A program made the translations under genes and the position numbers. Of a stretch of 7,700 bases of DNA, positions 1-6,207 are shown piece after piece (within the stretch, counting starts at the first letter, position 1; each line of letters begins with the position of its first letter). The notes beneath the pieces were generated by a model. That model ran no database searches and was not told the DNA's origin. It saw only the letters and a list, made by a program, of their open reading frames with translations. Source of the DNA: Bacteroidia bacterium (GTDB lineage: Bacteria > Bacteroidota > Bacteroidia > Bacteroidales > Dysgonomonadaceae); assembly GCA_030539475.1 (NCBI GenBank), contig JAUNRY010000098.1, positions 1 through 7,700 on the forward strand, given 5' to 3'.

Positions 1-16
1 GGGATAACGCCGGACT

Positions 17-1189
17 TTATAGGTTGAGTTTTTTCGCCGTTTCTTTCGGCAAGGATTCTTTATTGAGCACTATACTCAGCGTTTTGTATCGCACAAACGC
101 CTCCGATGCGTACCATACCCCCTCGTACGGGCCTGTCTTTCCCCACGAATTTTTCACCAGGTAGTATTTGTTTCCGTTTTGGTCGGTGGCAATGCCGTAT
201 ATGTGCATGCCGTGGTCGTCGGTAGTTTGGTAGTTATCGTATCCCAGCTGGCGCATTTCCTGCGTGATGGTTTTTTCTTTCAACACCTCGTTGCCCACTC
301 TGCTGCTGATGGCGCTTCGCCTTTCGCGTTCCGATAGGCCCAGCCAGCGTGCCTGGTCGGTTCCGGCATTTTCGGCCGCGCTCTCGTCGGGGATAATGGC
401 GACGCCCTGACGCGAAAAGCCTCCTTCGCTCACGTCCGATGCCCACGCCACGGTGTAGCCGTTCATAATGGCATTGTCTATGGCCGACATCATTTCGTCC
501 ACCGGCAGGTTGTATGAGTTTGCCCAACGCCAGTTATCGGGCACCTCAACCGGGAATTGCGTGTAGAAAGGATGGTGTGTGAACGACGTTATCGATACGT
601 AATCGCTCTGCTTCAGCCCCAGAAAGTCGCGAAACGATTGCGGCGTATAGGTTTTGCCGTTGTAGGTGAATGTTTCGGGTTTTTCGCCCAGATAAGCGTC
701 CATAACTCCGTTGAAGCCTTTGTTCCAAACGGCGGAAATGTTGTTGCCGCCTATAATTCCTTTCATGTATCCGGCCAGCACTTTGTCCATTTCGCCGTGG
801 TTGTGCCGATCGGCGCCTTCGAGCAACCCGGTGTAAGCCTCTTCGGGCACCACTCCGTAGGCATCGAGGGTTTCCACCACATCGGCAAACGAACCGCCGG
901 GTGCGAAATTAAGGTGTCCGTGCAGGCGGGCGAACTTTTCGGCTTTGTCCTCGTAATTCCTCCGCACGATATACATTTCCGATAAATCTACGTCTCCCTT
1001 GCCTTTCCTCAACAACTCCGATTCCAGAAAACTCACTCCCGAAAAGCTCCAGCACGTGCTCGTGCTCGCCTGGTCTTTTATGGAAGTAACGGGATTTTCT
1101 TTCACTACGGTAAACGTGTAGGCTTGATTTTGTGAAAAAAGCGGCAGCGAAAGCAACAATGCGGCCACCATTAAAGTTAACTTGTTCAT
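17..1189 (-). CDS. Exported C1 (papain-fold) peptidase, aminopeptidase C / bleomycin hydrolase type
   Basis: A 390-residue cysteine peptidase. The papain triad is visible: Q40 (oxyanion hole) and C46 in KDQASTSTCWSFSG, H326 in DDHGMHIYG, and N347 in VKNSWG. The wide Cys-His separation (~280 residues) and the His-[AG]-Met context fit the PepC/bleomycin hydrolase branch rather than ordinary papains. Residues 1-23 look like a signal peptide: Lys3, then a Leu/Val/Ala core, with cleavage near LFS-QNQA. The classical enzymes of this family are cytoplasmic aminopeptidases, so this one is inferred to work in the periplasm or outside, trimming peptides for nutrition. The ATG at 1187-1189 is chosen because it gives the complete signal peptide. 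A Bacteroidota -7 motif lies 35 bases upstream, so the gene is probably transcribed alone. It is intact; the next gene downstream is outside the window. Family call is firm, substrate unknown. Confidence 0.92.
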   Translation of the reverse strand: MNKLTLMVAALLLSLPLFSQNQAYTFTVVKENPVTSIKDQASTSTCWSFSGVSFLESELLRKGKGDVDLSEMYIVRRNYEDKAEKFARLHGHLNFAPGGSFADVVETLDAYGVVPEEAYTGLLEGADRHNHGEMDKVLAGYMKGIIGGNNISAVWNKGFNGVMDAYLGEKPETFTYNGKTYTPQSFRDFLGLKQSDYVSITSFTHHPFYTQFPVEVPDNWRWANSYNLPVDEMMSAIDNAIMNGYTVAWASDVSEGGFSRQGVAIIPDESAAENAGTDQARWLGLSERERRSAISSRVGNEVLKEKTITQEMRQLGYDNYQTTDDHGMHIYGIATDQNGNKYYLVKNSWGKTGPYEGVWYASEAFVRYKTLSIVLNKESLPKETAKKLNL

Positions 1190-1223
1190 AATCTCTGTTT
1201 ATTGGGTTATTTTATTTGATTCA

Positions 1224-1231
1224 CAAAGTTA
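1224..1231 (-). promoter_or_regulatory. Bacteroidota -7 promoter element before the C1 peptidase
   Basis: Minus strand reads TAACTTTG, matching TAnnTTTG, the -7 consensus of the Bacteroidota primary sigma factor. It lies 35 bases upstream of the peptidase ATG. I see no good TTTG -33 box at the usual spacing, so this rests on the -7 match and its position. Confidence 0.5.
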
Positions 1232-1314
1232 ACCTAAAAACAGACACCTAACTTTATTTTAACGGCAATAATATAGCTAAAAAAGTAAAAAATGTTTCAT
1301 GAGTGAGAATTATC

Positions 1315-1403
1315 ACACAGAGAAGCACGCAGAGAAGCACAGAGGAAGAAATTATCTCCGTGTATCTTTGTGAAACCTCAGTGCCCCTCTGTGCAACAAA
1401 AAT
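1315..1403. repeat. Dispersed CACAGAG-rich repeat, copy A
   Basis: An ~89-base unit that begins ACACAGAGAAGCAC, has a middle ATCTCCGTGTATCTTTGTGA, and ends CTCTGTGCAACAAAAATT. It aligns almost end to end with copy B (1549-1639); the main differences lie in the number of internal AGAGAAGCAC steps and a CCCC/TGTG swap. The ends are complementary (CACAGAG against CTCTGTG), and much of the left half can pair imperfectly with the right half, giving a long irregular hairpin. No reading frame lies inside. Similar CACAGAG / CTCCGTG intergenic repeats are, from memory, common in Bacteroidota genomes. Confidence 0.85.
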
Positions 1404-1437
1404 TGTAAAATATCTCTCCGTAACCAGAATATGATTT

Positions 1438-1530
1438 TAACGCAGATAAGTTCAACAGCCACTCATCGCACGAATAAATCGGATATGCCGATTTTAAATT
1501 CGTGTTCATCAGCGTAATTCGCAGCTAAAA
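1438..1530. repeat. Second repeat family with strong inner hairpin, between copies A and B
   Basis: Starts TTAACGCAGATAAG and ends ATCAGCGTAATTCGCAGCTA, a wording I associate with dispersed ACGCAGAT...CAGCGTAAT intergenic repeats of Bacteroidota; only one copy is in this window, so dispersal is not shown here. The core at 1469-1504 folds well: CACGAAT AAATCGG, loop ATATG, CCGATTT, a TAA bulge, then ATTCGTG, which is 14 pairs. No T-run follows, so it is not a plain terminator. The longest frame through it is 28 codons and is not credible as a gene. Confidence 0.6.
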
Positions 1531-1548
1531 GCAATCGCGTCAATTATT

Positions 1549-1639
1549 ACACAGAGAAGCACAGAGATAAACACAGAGGGGGAATTTATCTCCGTGTATC
1601 TCTGTGAAACCTCAGTGTGTCTCTGTGCAACAAAAAATT
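1549..1639. repeat. Dispersed CACAGAG-rich repeat, copy B
   Basis: A ~91-base direct-orientation copy of the unit at 1315-1403. It shares the opening ACACAGAGAAGCAC, the middle TTATCTCCGTGTATCT and the end CTCTGTGCAACAAAAA. The CTCTGTG end is the reverse complement of the CACAGAG start, and internal CACAGAG steps again pair imperfectly with CTCTGTG/CTCCGTG steps on the right. It is non-coding. Confidence 0.85.
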
Positions 1640-1678
1640 TTTAACACGGCATATAACCCAGAAGAATCAAAAAAAGCG

Positions 1679-1686
1679 TATCTTTG
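1679..1686 (+). promoter_or_regulatory. -7 promoter element for the membrane protein / RNase H pair
   Basis: Plus strand TATCTTTG, an exact match to TAnnTTTG. It is the only good match in the gap and is oriented toward the gene at 1822. It predicts a leader of roughly 130 bases that contains the diverged repeat copy C. No clear -33 box is visible. Confidence 0.5.
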
Positions 1687-1710
1687 GCAACAGAAATAAA
1701 CATATTACAT

Positions 1711-1803
1711 TACACAGAAAAATAAGGAGAACACCGCGACTTGTCCCGCAAAGGTGAATTTTTCATCCGTGCATCTCCGTGAAACCTCTGCGAACTCTGT
1801 AAC
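1711..1803. repeat. Diverged copy C of the CACAGAG-rich repeat, in the probable 5' leader
   Basis: Begins TACACAGA like copies A and B. After a dissimilar middle it resumes with CATCCGTGCATCTCCGTGAA, then ACCTCTGCG and ACTCTGTAAC, which parallels CTCCGTGTATCTCTGTGAA plus ACCTCAG...CTCTGTGCAAC of copy B. The right half is clearly related; the left half is weak. It ends 18 bases before the ATG at 1822. Confidence 0.6.
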
Positions 1804-1821
1804 ATTTATACATCAAACAAT

Positions 1822-2271
1822 ATGAATGATCTGCAACCCAAAAAGAAAAAAAGCAAAAAATGGCTCGGATGGTTTATAGGAATCATCCTGATAGCGTTTG
1901 CCGTGTTTATGTACGTACGTTATTATTACGTTTTCGGCACCGGCGTAAAATCGGGAGAGTTGAATTACCTGGTGTATAAAGGTGTGGTTTTCAAGACTTA
2001 TGAAGGAAAGCTGATTCAAACCGGATTTCGCGCCGATAAACCGGGAGGGCTGCAATCCAATCAGTTCGATTTTTCGGTAGAAGACAAGGAAATTGCCGAA
2101 AAGCTGATGATATCGAGCGGCAAGAACGTGCAACTGCATTACAAAGAATATTTCGCGCCCATACCCTGGCGCGGATACACGAAATTCATCGTAGACAGCA
2201 TTGTAGCGATTGAAGAACCCCGCCCCGATATGCAAAACGACCTCACGCCTTATATCTTAGAAACGATGTAA
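1822..2271 (+). CDS. Small single-span membrane protein, conserved hypothetical
   Basis: 149 residues. A Lys-rich N-terminus (K7-K13) precedes one hydrophobic span at about residues 14-32. This predicts a short cytoplasmic tail and a ~115-residue C-terminal domain on the periplasmic side. That domain reads as beta-rich (GELNYLVYKGVVFKTYEGKL, later VQLHYKEYFAPIPWRG) and has no catalytic motif I recognise. I believe relatives in Bacteroidota are sometimes labelled 6-phosphogluconate dehydrogenase; nothing here supports that, since there is no nucleotide-binding Gly motif and the protein is far too short. The ATG at 1822 has no Shine-Dalgarno sequence. The stop TAA shares its last A with the ATG of the RNase H gene, so the two are almost certainly co-translated. 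Function unknown; envelope role inferred from topology only. Confidence 0.85.
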   Translation: MNDLQPKKKKSKKWLGWFIGIILIAFAVFMYVRYYYVFGTGVKSGELNYLVYKGVVFKTYEGKLIQTGFRADKPGGLQSNQFDFSVEDKEIAEKLMISSGKNVQLHYKEYFAPIPWRGYTKFIVDSIVAIEEPRPDMQNDLTPYILETM

Positions 2272-2894
2272 TGGCAAAAAAAAAGTTCTACGTGGTTTGG
2301 CAAGGCATCACGCCGGGGGTTTATTCGTCGTGGGACGAGTGCAAGGCGCAGGTATCGGGATTCGAAAATGCCCGCTACAAGTCTTTTGCCACGCTTGAAG
2401 AAGCCGAAAGCGCTTTCAACGACAATCCGTGGAAGCACATGGGAAAAACCGATAAGAAAACAATAAAAAGCACCCCCCGCAAAGGACAATTCCTTACCGA
2501 AAGCATCGCGGTGGACGCCGCCTGCAGCGGAAATCCGGGGTTGATGGAGTATCGCGGGGTTTTCACCGCCGACGGCGTGGAGATTTTTCACGTTGGCCCG
2601 TTGAAAGACGGCACCAATAATATCGGCGAGTTTTTGGCCATCGTGCACGCGCTGGCATTATTGAAACAGAAGAACAGTAAAATCCCCGTCTATTCCGACA
2701 GCGTGAACGCCATGAAATGGGTATCGAGAAAGAAGTGCAATACCAAATTGGTAGAAACCGCAGCAAACCGGCCTGTCTTCGAGCTTATTTCCCGGGCAGA
2801 GAAATGGCTGCAGGAAAACCCTTACGAGAACCCGATAATTAAATGGGAAACGGATAATTGGGGGGAAATTCCGGCGGATTTCGGGAGGAAATAA
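2271..2894 (+). CDS. rnhA: Ribonuclease HI with N-terminal viroplasmin-like (hybrid-binding) domain
   Basis: A 207-residue endonuclease that cuts the RNA strand of RNA:DNA hybrids, clearing R-loops and replication primers in the cytoplasm. Residues 3-50 (FYVVWQGITPGVYSSWDECK, then FENARYKSFATLEEA) match the small caulimovirus viroplasmin/RNase H N-terminal domain, which binds hybrids in other RNases H. A Lys-rich linker (58-72) leads to the catalytic domain (78-207). The four acidic metal ligands are visible: D82 in VDAACSGNPG, E120 in NNIGEF, D143 in YSDS and D203 in the closing NWGEIPADFGRK. The protein is complete. The ATG is fixed by the TAATG overlap with the upstream membrane-protein gene, a sign of translational coupling, and a terminator follows 8 bases after the stop. 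Enzyme identity is firm; why it is coupled to a membrane protein is not known. Confidence 0.93.
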   Translation: MAKKKFYVVWQGITPGVYSSWDECKAQVSGFENARYKSFATLEEAESAFNDNPWKHMGKTDKKTIKSTPRKGQFLTESIAVDAACSGNPGLMEYRGVFTADGVEIFHVGPLKDGTNNIGEFLAIVHALALLKQKNSKIPVYSDSVNAMKWVSRKKCNTKLVETAANRPVFELISRAEKWLQENPYENPIIKWETDNWGEIPADFGRK

Positions 2895-2902
2895 AACGCG
2901 GG

Positions 2903-2934
2903 AGACGATGGCTTTGCCTTCGTCTTATTTTTTT
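2903..2934 (+). terminator. Rho-independent terminator after RNase H
   Basis: AGACGATGGC, loop TTT, GCCTTCGTCT: a stem of about nine pairs with one T-T mismatch, followed directly by TTATTTTTTT. It starts 8 bases after the RNase H stop and faces the convergent tatD gene. Confidence 0.8.
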
Positions 2935-2938
2935 CTCA

Positions 2939-2958
2939 ATGCGATTTAGAAATCGCAT
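2939..2958. repeat. Perfect hairpin between convergent rnhA and tatD
   Basis: ATGCGATT, loop TAGA, AATCGCAT: eight perfect pairs. On the minus strand it lies 11 bases past the tatD stop, where a terminator or transcript-end hairpin would be expected. The sequence after it on that strand is A-rich, not T-rich, so intrinsic termination is doubtful; 3'-end stabilisation of the tatD message is an alternative. Confidence 0.55.
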
Positions 2959-2969
2959 CACCCCGTCGC

Positions 2970-3677
2970 CTACATCGCCAAGTCTTCTTCTACCTCTTCC
3001 GGATCAAACGGTTTGGGTGGTTGCAGCGTGGGAAAAATACGGTGAATATTCTGCGCGATTTTTTCGGCAAACTCCTCCAGCTCCATGTTCACAGCCTGAG
3101 CAGCCTGAGCGTACACATCACGGATGTCCATCACATCTTCATCGGTTTCGCAGAAAAGGTTTTCGATGGGAATAAGCTCCATGGATTCCACGTTAATGTC
3201 GTCGCCCACGGAAAAGTAGAAACCGTTGCGAATCAGCCGTTTTGTCAACTCGGGTTTTCCGCGGTATCCGTGCAAAATCCACGGCTGGGTGGGATTGGTT
3301 TCTTCGTGAACGCGCAGCAATTCTTCCCAGGCTTTCACGCAATGGATAATAAGCGGTTTTTTTAGTTTTTCGGACAGAACAATGTGCTCTTTAAACACGG
3401 GAATCTGAACATCGTACGCCGGGCCTTTCAGCTTGTCCAACCCGGTTTCGCCAATGGCAACAATGCGCGGATCTCCCACTATTTCTTTCAGGTAAATCAG
3501 TTGATTCTCGCTGTCTTCGGAATACCAGGGATGGATTCCGCAGGAAAAAGCGTGGCGGTCGTTGGTTTCTTTGGCTACTTCAAACTCAAGGGGATACACA
3601 TCGAGAATACACGAATGATAGGGGTCATCGGTATCCTCTAAAAGAATCTGGTGGGTGTGGACGTCGTATAGTTCCAT
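2970..3677 (-). CDS. TatD-family metal-dependent hydrolase (deoxyribonuclease-like)
   Basis: 235 residues, slightly shorter than the ~260 usual for TatD. Family landmarks occur in order: H7 and H9 in DVHTHQ, CGIHPWY (46-52), E77 in IGETGLD, H112 in IIHCVKAW, H136 in ILHGYRG and D179 in FCETDED. These are the divalent-metal ligands of the amidohydrolase-like TIM barrel, so activity is likely. Relatives remove nucleotides from DNA ends or act on other phosphoesters; the substrate here cannot be read from sequence. The usual ETDSPY is replaced by ETDED, and the tail (218-235) is acidic and probably disordered. The ATG lies 9 bases after the yidD stop, making it the last gene of the rnpA-yidD-tatD run. 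In Bacteroidales this paralogue commonly sits here. Confidence 0.9.
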   Translation of the reverse strand: MELYDVHTHQILLEDTDDPYHSCILDVYPLEFEVAKETNDRHAFSCGIHPWYSEDSENQLIYLKEIVGDPRIVAIGETGLDKLKGPAYDVQIPVFKEHIVLSEKLKKPLIIHCVKAWEELLRVHEETNPTQPWILHGYRGKPELTKRLIRNGFYFSVGDDINVESMELIPIENLFCETDEDVMDIRDVYAQAAQAVNMELEEFAEKIAQNIHRIFPTLQPPKPFDPEEVEEDLAM

Positions 3678-3686
3678 ATAAATTAT

Positions 3687-3968
3687 TTACTCCGCTTTCG
3701 GTTTTTCCTGCCGCTTATTGGTTTTGGGTTCCGGCACCGGGTCGTATCCCGATCCGCCCCACGGATGGCAGCTTAAAATGCGTTTGGCGGCCAAGTACGT
3801 TCCCCTTGCGGGGCCGTGTTTTTTGAGCGCGTCTATGGCGTATCGCGAACAGGTGGGCGTGTAACGGCAACTGGGCGGCAAGAGCGGAGAAATAGCAAAT
3901 CGATACAAATAAACGGGCGCAAGAAGCAGTTGCGTGAACACATTTCTCAAAAACTTCAGCATTTTCAC
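3687..3968 (-). CDS. yidD: YidD, membrane protein insertion efficiency factor
   Basis: 93 residues. The whole YidD signature is present: an amphipathic N-terminal helix (LLLAPVYLYRFAISPLL), then PPSCRYTPTCSRYAIDAL with C34 and C40, and KRILSCHPWGGSGYDPVP with C67. The family helps the YidC/Sec machinery insert inner-membrane proteins and is peripherally attached to the membrane. The start is GTG at 3968, 4 bases after the rnpA stop, or the ATG two codons later (3962); I cannot choose between them. The C-terminal tail after PVPEP is Lys/Glu-rich. It lies directly downstream of rnpA, the usual partner in many bacteria. rpmH and yidC, the other frequent neighbours, are not in the window. Confidence 0.93.
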   Translation of the reverse strand: MKMLKFLRNVFTQLLLAPVYLYRFAISPLLPPSCRYTPTCSRYAIDALKKHGPARGTYLAAKRILSCHPWGGSGYDPVPEPKTNKRQEKPKAE

Positions 3969-3972
3969 TTTT

Positions 3973-4353
3973 TCACTCTTCTATTTTGTTCGATATTTCC
4001 CTCAAAGCTTTACACACGCCTTTTTCCACCACATCATACCCCGACAGTTCGTCTTTCAGGTATATGAACGCTATATCCAACCGGCTATTTTTCTCAAACA
4101 GGTTTTTGTTGAGCCTGTATGCTTCTCTTGCCAACCGTTTCATGCGGTTTCGGTCTGTTGCCTTTTTCAGTTTCTTTTTGGGGATGCTTACCAGAATGGA
4201 AACAGACGAGGGAGTGCACGGTTCATATTCGTAAAAAACAATCCTGAACGGATATGCGACAAAGGACCGCCCGTGAGCAAAAAGATTCTCTATCCTTTTT
4301 TTACCGGTTACGCGTTCTTCTTTTTTGAAAGTAAAACGTTGTCCTTCAACCAT
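3973..4353 (-). CDS. rnpA: Ribonuclease P protein component
   Basis: A basic protein that binds the catalytic RNase P RNA and helps it cut the 5' leader from precursor tRNA. The diagnostic helix is DRNRMKRLAREAYRL, preceded by the strand SILVSIPKKKLKKAT and by the opening FKKEERVTGKKRIENLF and PFRIVFYE. The start is uncertain: ATG 4353 (126 residues) puts the conserved FKKEER block about eight residues in, as in relatives. ATG 4365 and TTG 4380 are in frame, but TTG 4380 is only ~10 bases from the -7 element. A GGAGG at 4368-4372 is 2 bases from ATG 4365 and 14 from ATG 4353, so it does not decide. The gene is followed at 4 bases by yidD, and the two are surely co-transcribed. Confidence 0.92.
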   Translation of the reverse strand: MVEGQRFTFKKEERVTGKKRIENLFAHGRSFVAYPFRIVFYEYEPCTPSSVSILVSIPKKKLKKATDRNRMKRLAREAYRLNKNLFEKNSRLDIAFIYLKDELSGYDVVEKGVCKALREISNKIEE

Positions 4354-4390
4354 AGATAACAGCATTTCCTCCGAAAGCAATTATTTGATG

Positions 4391-4398
4391 CAAAGATA
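4391..4398 (-). promoter_or_regulatory. -7 promoter element for rnpA-yidD-tatD
   Basis: Minus strand TATCTTTG, an exact TAnnTTTG match, 37 bases upstream of ATG 4353. It implies that rnpA-yidD-tatD can be transcribed independently of hemD, from which it is separated by 168 bases (141 to the earliest in-frame start). No convincing -33 box. Confidence 0.55.
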
Positions 4399-4485
4399 AT
4401 TGTTTTTGCAATTGATTGTATTGCTTGCGGGATAAAAAAATTAGAAATTAGATGTTAGACCGACGCGTTGACAGGTATCGGACTG

Positions 4486-4510
4486 TCTGATGCCTGTATT
4501 CTGATGCCTG
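4486..4510. repeat. 11-base tandem direct repeat just after hemD
   Basis: TCTGATGCCTG occurs at 4486-4496 and again at 4500-4510, separated by TAT. It lies 11 bases beyond the hemD stop in the hemD-rnpA gap. The rest of the 4381-4521 gap holds the rnpA -7 element and T/A-rich text, with no reading frame and no convincing terminator. Confidence 0.6.
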
Positions 4511-4521
4511 CTTATGTGTGC

Positions 4522-5286
4522 TCAGGAATGTTTTTTGTGATTTTCTTTCAGAAAAGCCTCAAGCGCCATAGTCATCGATGGATATTCGGGGGTGGGCGCC
4601 TCGCAATCGAGCCTCAACTCTTCGTCTTCGATGAGTTTCGCGGTGGCGCGGCCGAAACATCCTATGGCCATGTCGCCTTGCTCGAAATTGGGGAAGTTTT
4701 TCTTTAACGATTGTACTCCCATCGGGCTGAAGAAAATTATCATGTCGGTATCCAGCGTTTCACCTTGCGAGTAATCGTTGCTAACCGTTCGATACATCAC
4801 ACTGGTGGTGTATTTCAGTTTCTTGGAGTTTAAATAGCTATGCACCTCATCGCCGTGTTCTTCGGGTACGGGATAGAGCAAATTCTCTTTCGAGTGCTTG
4901 GCAAAGGCGGCGTTGAGCCCTTCGATTTTTCCGGTTTGGCTGAAAAATATTTTCCTTTTTCTGTAAACAATGTACTTTTGCAGGTAAAGCGCTACCGTTT
5001 CGGAAATACAGAAATATTTCATGGATTCCGGCATGGTGATTTTCTGTTCCTCGCAAAGCGAGAAGAAGTTATCGACGGAAGTACGCGAAGTCATTACAAT
5101 ACCGGTAAAATCGAGTATGTTTATACGTTGCTGGCGAAATTCTTTAAGGGATACTCTTTCAACTTTAATAAAAGGCCTGAACTCGAACTCGACATGAAAC
5201 TTTTCCCCCAGTTCGAAATAGGGAGATTTTCCGCTGGCGGGCTGAGGTTGGGAAATAAGAATTTTTTTTACTTTGCGTATAGCCAT
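4522..5286 (-). CDS. hemD: Uroporphyrinogen-III synthase
   Basis: 254 residues. The enzyme cyclises hydroxymethylbilane to uroporphyrinogen III with inversion of ring D, the branch point toward haem, sirohaem and cobalamin, in the cytoplasm. HemD proteins are very divergent; the call rests on the Bacteroidota version of the fold: opening KKILISQPQPASGKSPYFEL, the GIVMTSRTSVDNFF helix-strand unit, KYFCISETVALYLQKY, VMYRTVSNDYS, MIIFFSPMGVQSLKKNFP, IGCFGRATAKLI and the closing EAPTPEYPSMTMAL. These give the two alternating alpha/beta domains of the family. The ATG at 5284-5286 lies 6 bases after the DUF4271 stop, so the two are co-transcribed. No other haem gene is in the window. Confidence 0.9.
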   Translation of the reverse strand: MAIRKVKKILISQPQPASGKSPYFELGEKFHVEFEFRPFIKVERVSLKEFRQQRINILDFTGIVMTSRTSVDNFFSLCEEQKITMPESMKYFCISETVALYLQKYIVYRKRKIFFSQTGKIEGLNAAFAKHSKENLLYPVPEEHGDEVHSYLNSKKLKYTTSVMYRTVSNDYSQGETLDTDMIIFFSPMGVQSLKKNFPNFEQGDMAIGCFGRATAKLIEDEELRLDCEAPTPEYPSMTMALEAFLKENHKKHS

Positions 5287-5292
5287 AACGTG

Positions 5293-6180
5293 TTAATTAC
5301 CTGCAATGTTTACTAAATAAACTACCCCTTTATAAATCAGAAAAAAGGGCACTATTTCAATGGCGCAAAGGTACAACAAATAATTAAGCAAGCCCACTTT
5401 GTTTCTTGCAAAAATATTTAACAGATTCCAGAAAACCACCAGCGTTATGATAAAAAAGATTATAATAAGTAAAAAAAGAGCCGCCCGTGTATATTCAGGT
5501 ACAAACACAAAGAACATGGCGGGAATAAAAATGAGTAGTCCGGCCAACTCTACCACCCTGAAATATTTATCGGTCCATTCGTTTATTCCCCATTCCGTAA
5601 AAATATAATCAATCAGCCGATACACCATGTACTTGACAACTATAAAAAGCAACATACCGAGAAAGATTGCCAGAAACACAAAAACCGCTTTTTCCATTGG
5701 CAAACCGGAAATGTCTCTGTTTAGGGAGAGTACGAAAACAACGATAGCGGCAATTAAAACGGTTTGAAAAACCAAAAAAACTTCGCTCCAGGCACCCGAT
5801 GTGGTAATTTCCTCTTTAAAGATTGAACGGCTTCTTGTGCCGCCCGAAAAGATATTCTTGAAATTAGCCACCAGCGTGGGGCCTTCGCGATTGAACCAAA
5901 AGGCAAGAATAACAAAACAGAGCGCGAAGAACAGGAAGAAAACACTTTGAATGGTTTGTGAAAAAGGCATCAGCGTTCCGGAAAAACCCGGCATCATCTG
6001 TTCGGCGGAAGACACAACGGCAACGGTGTCAACATCGAAGAAAAGGCGCGTGCTATCGGTAGGGACGTGCTCAAACGATGAAAATCCAACCCCGATAGAG
6101 TCGGATTGTTGCGCTACCACTTCCTTTTTTAAATATAAAGAAACCGAATCTATGGATATTTGAGGGATTGTATCGAACAC
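5293..6180 (-). CDS. DUF4271 family six-span membrane protein
   Basis: 295 residues. The N-terminal ~70 residues are soluble; hydrophobic spans then lie at about 75-95, 134-152, 165-184, 209-228, 232-252 and 266-286. A charged segment with basic residues (NREG and TRSRS) separates spans 1 and 2. The size, the topology and the place directly before hemD match the DUF4271 family of Bacteroidota, whose function is unknown. The start appears to be GTG at 6178-6180; the next in-frame Met is residue 62, which would delete the N-terminal region. A -7 motif lies about 20 bases upstream, leaving a very short leader. The repeated pairing with hemD suggests a link to tetrapyrrole supply or cell-envelope work, but this is inference only. 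Confidence 0.85.
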   Translation of the reverse strand: MFDTIPQISIDSVSLYLKKEVVAQQSDSIGVGFSSFEHVPTDSTRLFFDVDTVAVVSSAEQMMPGFSGTLMPFSQTIQSVFFLFFALCFVILAFWFNREGPTLVANFKNIFSGGTRSRSIFKEEITTSGAWSEVFLVFQTVLIAAIVVFVLSLNRDISGLPMEKAVFVFLAIFLGMLLFIVVKYMVYRLIDYIFTEWGINEWTDKYFRVVELAGLLIFIPAMFFVFVPEYTRAALFLLIIIFFIITLVVFWNLLNIFARNKVGLLNYLLYLCAIEIVPFFLIYKGVVYLVNIAGN

Positions 6181-6188
6181 GAAAACAC

Positions 6189-6207
6189 TAAATTTGCGGC
6201 AAATTTA
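6189..6207. promoter_or_regulatory. Perfect palindrome containing two opposed -7 motifs, LOG/DUF4271 junction
   Basis: TAAATTTGC-G-GCAAATTTA: nine-base arms around one central base. Each arm contains TAAATTTG, a TAnnTTTG match, one facing each way: minus strand at 6200-6207, plus strand at 6189-6196. The minus-strand copy overlaps the LOG stop codon and lies 19 bases upstream of the DUF4271 GTG. It could be a promoter with an overlapping operator, or a weak A+T-rich hairpin at the end of LOG. Confidence 0.5.

Noticed and set aside
557..985. 142-codon plus-strand open frame inside the peptidase gene
   Set aside because: It is antisense to a fully motif-supported C1 peptidase and shows no recognisable domain; a mirror frame.
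1315..1639. Composite transposon bounded by copies A and B
   Set aside because: There is no transposase frame between them, no target duplication that I can see, and the middle is another non-coding repeat.
1315..1803. CRISPR array interpretation of the repeated units
   Set aside because: Units are ~90 bases, only two are near-identical, spacing is irregular, there are no uniform spacers and no cas gene.
1813..2235. 140-codon minus-strand frame opposite the small membrane protein
   Set aside because: The plus-strand frame has a coherent membrane anchor and a TAATG link to RNase H; the antisense frame has no support.
3934..4359. Plus-strand frame spanning rnpA and the start of yidD
   Set aside because: It is antisense to two diagnostic housekeeping genes.
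4840..5316. 158-codon plus-strand frame opposite hemD
   Set aside because: hemD has clear family blocks on the minus strand. The antisense frame also runs past the hemD start and has no promoter or domain.
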